NCBI GenBank assembly: GCA_951799405.1
Contig: OX637346.1
Span: forward strand, 9,323,215-9,387,214
Reading direction: 5' to 3'
DNA length: 64,000 bases
DNA from: Agapetus fuscipes
Taxonomy: Eukaryota; Arthropoda; Insecta; Trichoptera; Glossosomatidae
A program made the position numbers and the translations under genes. This document shows positions 60,081 to 64,000 of the stretch, piece after piece. The notes beneath the pieces are model-generated. The model was not told where the DNA came from. It worked only from the letters and a program-made list of their open reading frames with translations, and made no database searches. Numbering within the stretch: position 1 is the first letter of the stretch; the number at the start of each line of letters is the position of its first letter.

Positions 60081-60962
60081 TTTTCTTATTTTACGATTGA
60101 ACCTATTTTGAGTGAGTGTAATGGAAATTACAAATCAGTTCATGCAAATATTACAAAATTAAATGTTTAATTATAGTTTGTAAAAGCATGAAATAGTTTG
60201 TAAAAGATGTTGACTCTTTTTGCTTTACGATTAAACCTATTTTAACAGAGTTTAATAGCAATTATATAATCAGTTCATGGGAATATGATTATCAAAAACT
60301 GATTATTAGACAAACTCTTTAAATATTTTAGGTTGTTTTGAAAACTTTAGCATAGTTTGCAATCACAATCATTTGTTTTTTTATTTAATTATATTGTTTA
60401 ACAATTAAATATTGTAATGGAATGTGATTGCAATTATAATTCAGTTCATACAAAAATGATAAACGGAACAGGCAAATTAGGGTTTTTTAATGATATGTAG
60501 CTCCTTTGGAAAATTCTGAACTCCTTTGTAATTACAAAAGTTTCTTAAAAAATAAAAAATAAATCTTGTCTTACAATTTAACGTATTTGAGATTCATATT
60601 AAATGCATTCCCACAAGCAGACACGCATAATTTCGCGCTCACACATGCCGCATGTGGACCTACAATATAAAAACCCAATTCTCAAATGGACATAAGCCTC
60701 TAGGACCTGCAACTCTTGCCGACCTTCCCTGAAACAGGGGTGACATTGGCAAAGTGAACCATTTTTTACAGTATGGGTGGTCAGCCTCAGCCTCATACCA
60801 ACCTATAAGTCAAGGAATAAGTCAAGCAATAGCATAGACAAATCAGTTCATGCGGATATGATAAACGGAACATGTAAATTAGGCAAATGGTTTAATAATA
60901 GCTCGTTTGTAAGAAAACTGAAATCGTTTGTAATCAAAGCAAGCAATCACGTACATTGTTGA
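60081..60962. repeat. Diverged tandem array (~135-170-bp units) interrupted by a tail element
   Basis: Four units start near 60081, 60214, 60372 and 60545. Each contains CAGTTCAT (60137, 60271, 60443, 60846) in an 'aat..caattata.tcagttcat..atgat' context; units 3 and 4 also share GATAAACGGAACA and AAATTAGG. The fourth unit is split by the insertion at 60589-60818. Confidence 0.75.
60589..60818 (-). repeat. LINE-tail/SINE-like element, copy 18
   Basis: Minus-strand copy with a standard start (CCTATAAGTCAAGGAA on the plus strand) but lacking the last ~25 bases and TTAGA tail. It carries a 6-base duplication (CAGCCTCAGCCTCATACC) near the start. Confidence 0.92.
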
Positions 60963-61279
60963 CAGTTTTCTTACGAAATAAATACTTTTTTGTCACATTT
61001 GGATCGAATTCTTTACGCCTCGAATTGTTATTTGGTTGCGTTTTTAGGTCAGATGGTTTGTTTATCAAACACTAGCAAGAGCAAGTTTTTATTCACGTTT
61101 TGAAAAACGTGTATACTAACAAGTAAAAATTACTGTCTTGTCGTGGTATGACAAGGTATCAAGCTCATGTTTTGAACTTTAACAGTTTTTTACAAATTAA
61201 ATAATAGTTCATTCATACATAGGTTTGTTGTAGGTATATGAAATTTGAGCATTCAAGAGATAAGTAGAAAAAAACAATC

Positions 61280-61457
61280 GTCTCCTCGGAAGCTGGGAGA
61301 CCCCCACTTCAACTGAGGTGGTTGGCGTAAGGCCGTTCCCCTTACCTGTAAAAATAAATAGATTCCACTCGCCACATGCCAAAGCCTTCGAGGATAGCGC
61401 GGCAAAAAGTTACACTGCATGTGTAGCTTAGTTGCGTAGTAGCGTTAGTTGCGTTGC
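61280..61457 (+). repeat. tRNA-derived SINE, copy f (5'-truncated)
   Basis: Body and 3' end only: CCCCACTTCAACTGAGGTGG, GGCGTAAGGCCG, AGCTTAGTTGCGTAGTAGCG. Confidence 0.9.
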
Positions 61458-62468
61458 GTCAAAATATGATGACGTCTATAAGCCTATAAAATGACTTTAT
61501 TATTGCTCTAACTTACATCATTTAAACTTATGTTTAGCAAAGTTATAAAGATGCGAAAAACACTTTATATGAGCGTGCTATTATATTAATTACTTCTATA
61601 TTGGATAAGGTCAAGGGTGCCGCAGTATTATTGTAATGTATTGTAACAATATTCCATGTCTGCTGCAGGAAAACTTGATCGCGTTACGACAGCTATTGAT
61701 CTGTTGCTGAATTTTCTTCAATGACTGTTATTATTGTAACATTAAATAATTGTGACGTAGAATGTTGACCTTTAAGAAGTATTTCCAAGGTCGATTTTAC
61801 ACGATAAAAACAAGACAAAGAAAGTAGGACAAAATTATGGAGAAATGAGAGTTGCATACAGGGCTTTGTTAATCTGTTTATCCGTAGGGAATTAAGGCGC
61901 TACCCAAGGATTTTTTTTATATTCTTGGTACACATACTATTTTTTAGCGTATCTCATTTTTGGGGAAATATCTATATTGGCGCCCTGGTTCTAAACGACT
62001 TATTATGTAAACGGCACACCCCTTTTGAATAACTATTTTTTGTGTGTAACTCTAGATTTTGTTCTTACAAATTGGTATATACATACGTTATTATTAATGG
62101 TGGTAAGAAAGTATTTTTACATTTAAAAAACGTGCTTCTTTTTTTATTGTGAACTAAAAACTACATTTTATAAATCGTAAATTATTGCTTATCAAAAGCT
62201 TTTCTGTACACAAGAATTCGACTGACGCAATATTTAATTGATATAGTTGTATATCTATTAATCTAATTGCATTGATATGCAGGCATTCGTTTTTATTGGA
62301 TGGAAAACAGATATTTGATCCTGAGTTATTAGTTTCATAGTTGAAAATGTGCACCTGCTAGATTCTATAAAAGGAAATGACGCTATGGGAAAATTGAAAT
62401 AAATAGATGCATTAAAAATAAATCTAATAAAGCTATTGAAGAAATATATTCCCGAAAAAAACTAACAT
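61458..62468. other. AT-rich non-coding stretch
   Basis: No gene or recognised repeat. Confidence 0.5.
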
Positions 62469-62891
62469 ATGCGAACTAGCAAACTTTTGGTCAGTAAACA
62501 ACATCGGTTGGATCATATGACAGTTAGATCTTACTGCAAGCGCACTTGGAGTGACTACATTACGAAACGGTGCTATAAAGAAACCATCAACTCATCATCA
62601 TCAGATACCCAAAGGCACGCTGGCAGTGGGAATATCGAAATCAATATGGATGGACGAAGAGATGGCGAACTGTGGTGCGGATGGAGTAAGGGACTGGAAG
62701 ACGACTGGCATGGGTGGCTGCTGTTGACCAAGGAAGCCAAGACCCACTCAGGCTGTCGTGCCAGTAATGATAATGATGGCATGGGGCAATTTTGTTTTTA
62801 TTTGGAAGCCACGCATAAAGTAGAACACTCAATTCTAAATATAAACCAAGAGAAGTATTCAAAGTCATATTCAAAGCTAGCTGTAAATTAA
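62469..62891 (+). pseudogene. 140-codon frame, possible decayed retroelement C-terminus
   Basis: The longest plus-strand frame here. The GC-rich part (about 62600-62770) contains DWHGWLLLTKEAKTHSGC, similar in style to the W-x-x-L-x-x-EAKTHSG ends of some non-LTR ORF2 proteins; another frame reads KSIWMDEEMANCG, recalling their RPKxRWxD motif. The mixture of frames suggests a frameshifted remnant. It could also be an unknown gene or chance. Confidence 0.3.
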
Positions 62892-63585
62892 TTTTTCACT
62901 TATTAAAGCTGAATTAAAAATGCATAATGAAAAAACTGCTTGAAGTGCATCTTGTGCCGGAAAAAAATTTTGAATGGGTAAGCGATAACCTCGAGCTCAT
63001 CTGTCTCTGAATAATATAATAAACATCCGATGTATCTCCAGTTAACTAAATTGTGTTTTCCACGCTATCGATAGCAATCTCGTGTACTTTTACATCAAAT
63101 AAAATAAAATAAATACTTAACATGGAAGTTAACATATTTTGTGTAGGTTTGAGTACGGAATCCAGCCTGGTATCTGTCCAGGAACAATTATTTTATGAAA
63201 GGTACGAGCAGGTGTCGCGAAAAACCGACAAAAGGAGCAATAATACCTGCGAAGCTGCTTGTAGCGTGACACGTAACAAGCCTTTAAACTATCTGTGTGA
63301 TAAGGACACTTCATACTGAAAGAATGGATCGTTGAGTTGAAAATATCGACGTGTCCTCTGTATAATTTAAATTGGACATTCAGTTTTTAAATTTAAAAAT
63401 AATAAGAAGGGGTTTTTTTGTTGCGCTGGTACGTGAGTATATATAAAGTACCTACTTACATGAACGGAAAATCCATTGATGAAATATATAAGATGAATAA
63501 TATTTTGGGTGTCTGTCTTTATCAATTTATACTGTAAAGTCTAAGTTGTAAATATATAACCATAAGAAATTTTAAAAACTTAAAA
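62892..63585. other. Non-coding stretch
   Basis: No gene recognised; the opposed short frames at 63122-63319 are unconvincing. Confidence 0.45.
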
Positions 63586-63655
63586 ACACAGAGTTTTATT
63601 TTTTATTATTTCACCTCATTTTCACTGTGTGAATACACAAACTCTTAAAAGTCTC
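63586..63655. repeat. End fragment of the compound-foldback family
   Basis: AAAAACACAGAGTTTTATTT followed by CATTTTCACTGTGTGAATAC and ACACAAAC, matching the two end motifs of 17714-18315 with the centre lost. Confidence 0.5.
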
Positions 63656-63891
63656 ATGTATTACCATTTATGATTCATATTCAAGTAGGAAATCGGGAAA
63701 AACGTACATTAATCCAAGAAACCCATGCTAGCGTCACTTATTTAGTTTTACCTTTAAGGTATCGATATATCCTTGAAACTTATATTGTAGATTTTTATTG
63801 AAGTTTCGTACTAAATGCCTTCCTTAGAAACATTCTTATCGCCGATGAAATGATCGGTGAATTACATATTGTCAGGCCCGGATAAAGACCA

Positions 63892-64000
63892 CTTGGGGCC
63901 CTGGTGCGGGAAAGTCAGAAGACCCCAATCACCTCTAGCCGGGAGGGGACCCCCCCCCCCCTTCTAAACCTAATCTGGAGGTCTACGACACCTGTTGGAA
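63892..64000 (+). mobile_element. Start of a G/C-rich repeat running off the window
   Basis: Starts CAGGCCCGGATAAAG as at 31549, followed by gggcc-rich sequence and a C-run (63950-63961). Its other end lies outside the window. Confidence 0.45.

Overview
This is a eukaryotic, insect-type genomic window: roughly two-thirds A+T, GC-rich exons split by GT-AG introns, one arthropod cuticle-protein gene, and dense interspersed repeats. Frequent short 'taggtacctac'-like strings and the repeat style suggest Lepidoptera, but that is an impression and not a proof. There is no bacterial, viral or CRISPR content.

Layout. (1) 1-1950: a 5'-truncated non-LTR retrotransposon (LINE) on the minus strand, whose reverse-transcriptase frame is open all the way to the window edge. 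(2) 12867-24675: the only gene that can be assembled completely, a uridine phosphorylase on the plus strand. It has a TATA-type promoter, 7 coding exons (377 aa), a 6.8-kb first intron and a candidate polyadenylation signal. Its introns and 3' UTR carry several transposable elements. (3) 28847-30619: the large last exon of a cuticular-protein-like gene on the minus strand, convergent with the phosphorylase gene. It has a seven-residue tandem repeat and a C-terminal Rebers-Riddiford (chitin_bind_4) domain; its signal-peptide exon was not found. (4) 58833-59050: a lone candidate exon on the minus strand, family unrecognised. The rest is intergenic or intronic DNA full of mobile elements.

Mobile elements fall into families. 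A ~260-bp 'tail element' occurs about 18 times. In three copies it is joined to the 3' UTR or C-terminal coding end of the LINE, so it is the LINE's 3' tail, yet most other copies begin at the same internal point, as a SINE would. A second SINE family is tRNA-derived, with A and B boxes (7 copies). Non-autonomous DNA elements include a foldback element at 3391, a 430-bp terminal-inverted-repeat (TIR) family (15807, 53358), a ~160-bp family with CTGTACCCC-like ends (about 8 copies), a short palindromic family (24346, 51873), a hAT-like element (33767), other palindromic elements (20588, 50389, 55399), and a compound foldback (17714-18315) containing a hammerhead-ribozyme-like core string. A diverged tandem array lies at 60081-60962 with a tail element inserted in it.

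The phosphorylase (pyrimidine salvage) and the cuticle protein have no evident functional link. Most of the remaining short open frames are chance or lie inside repeats.
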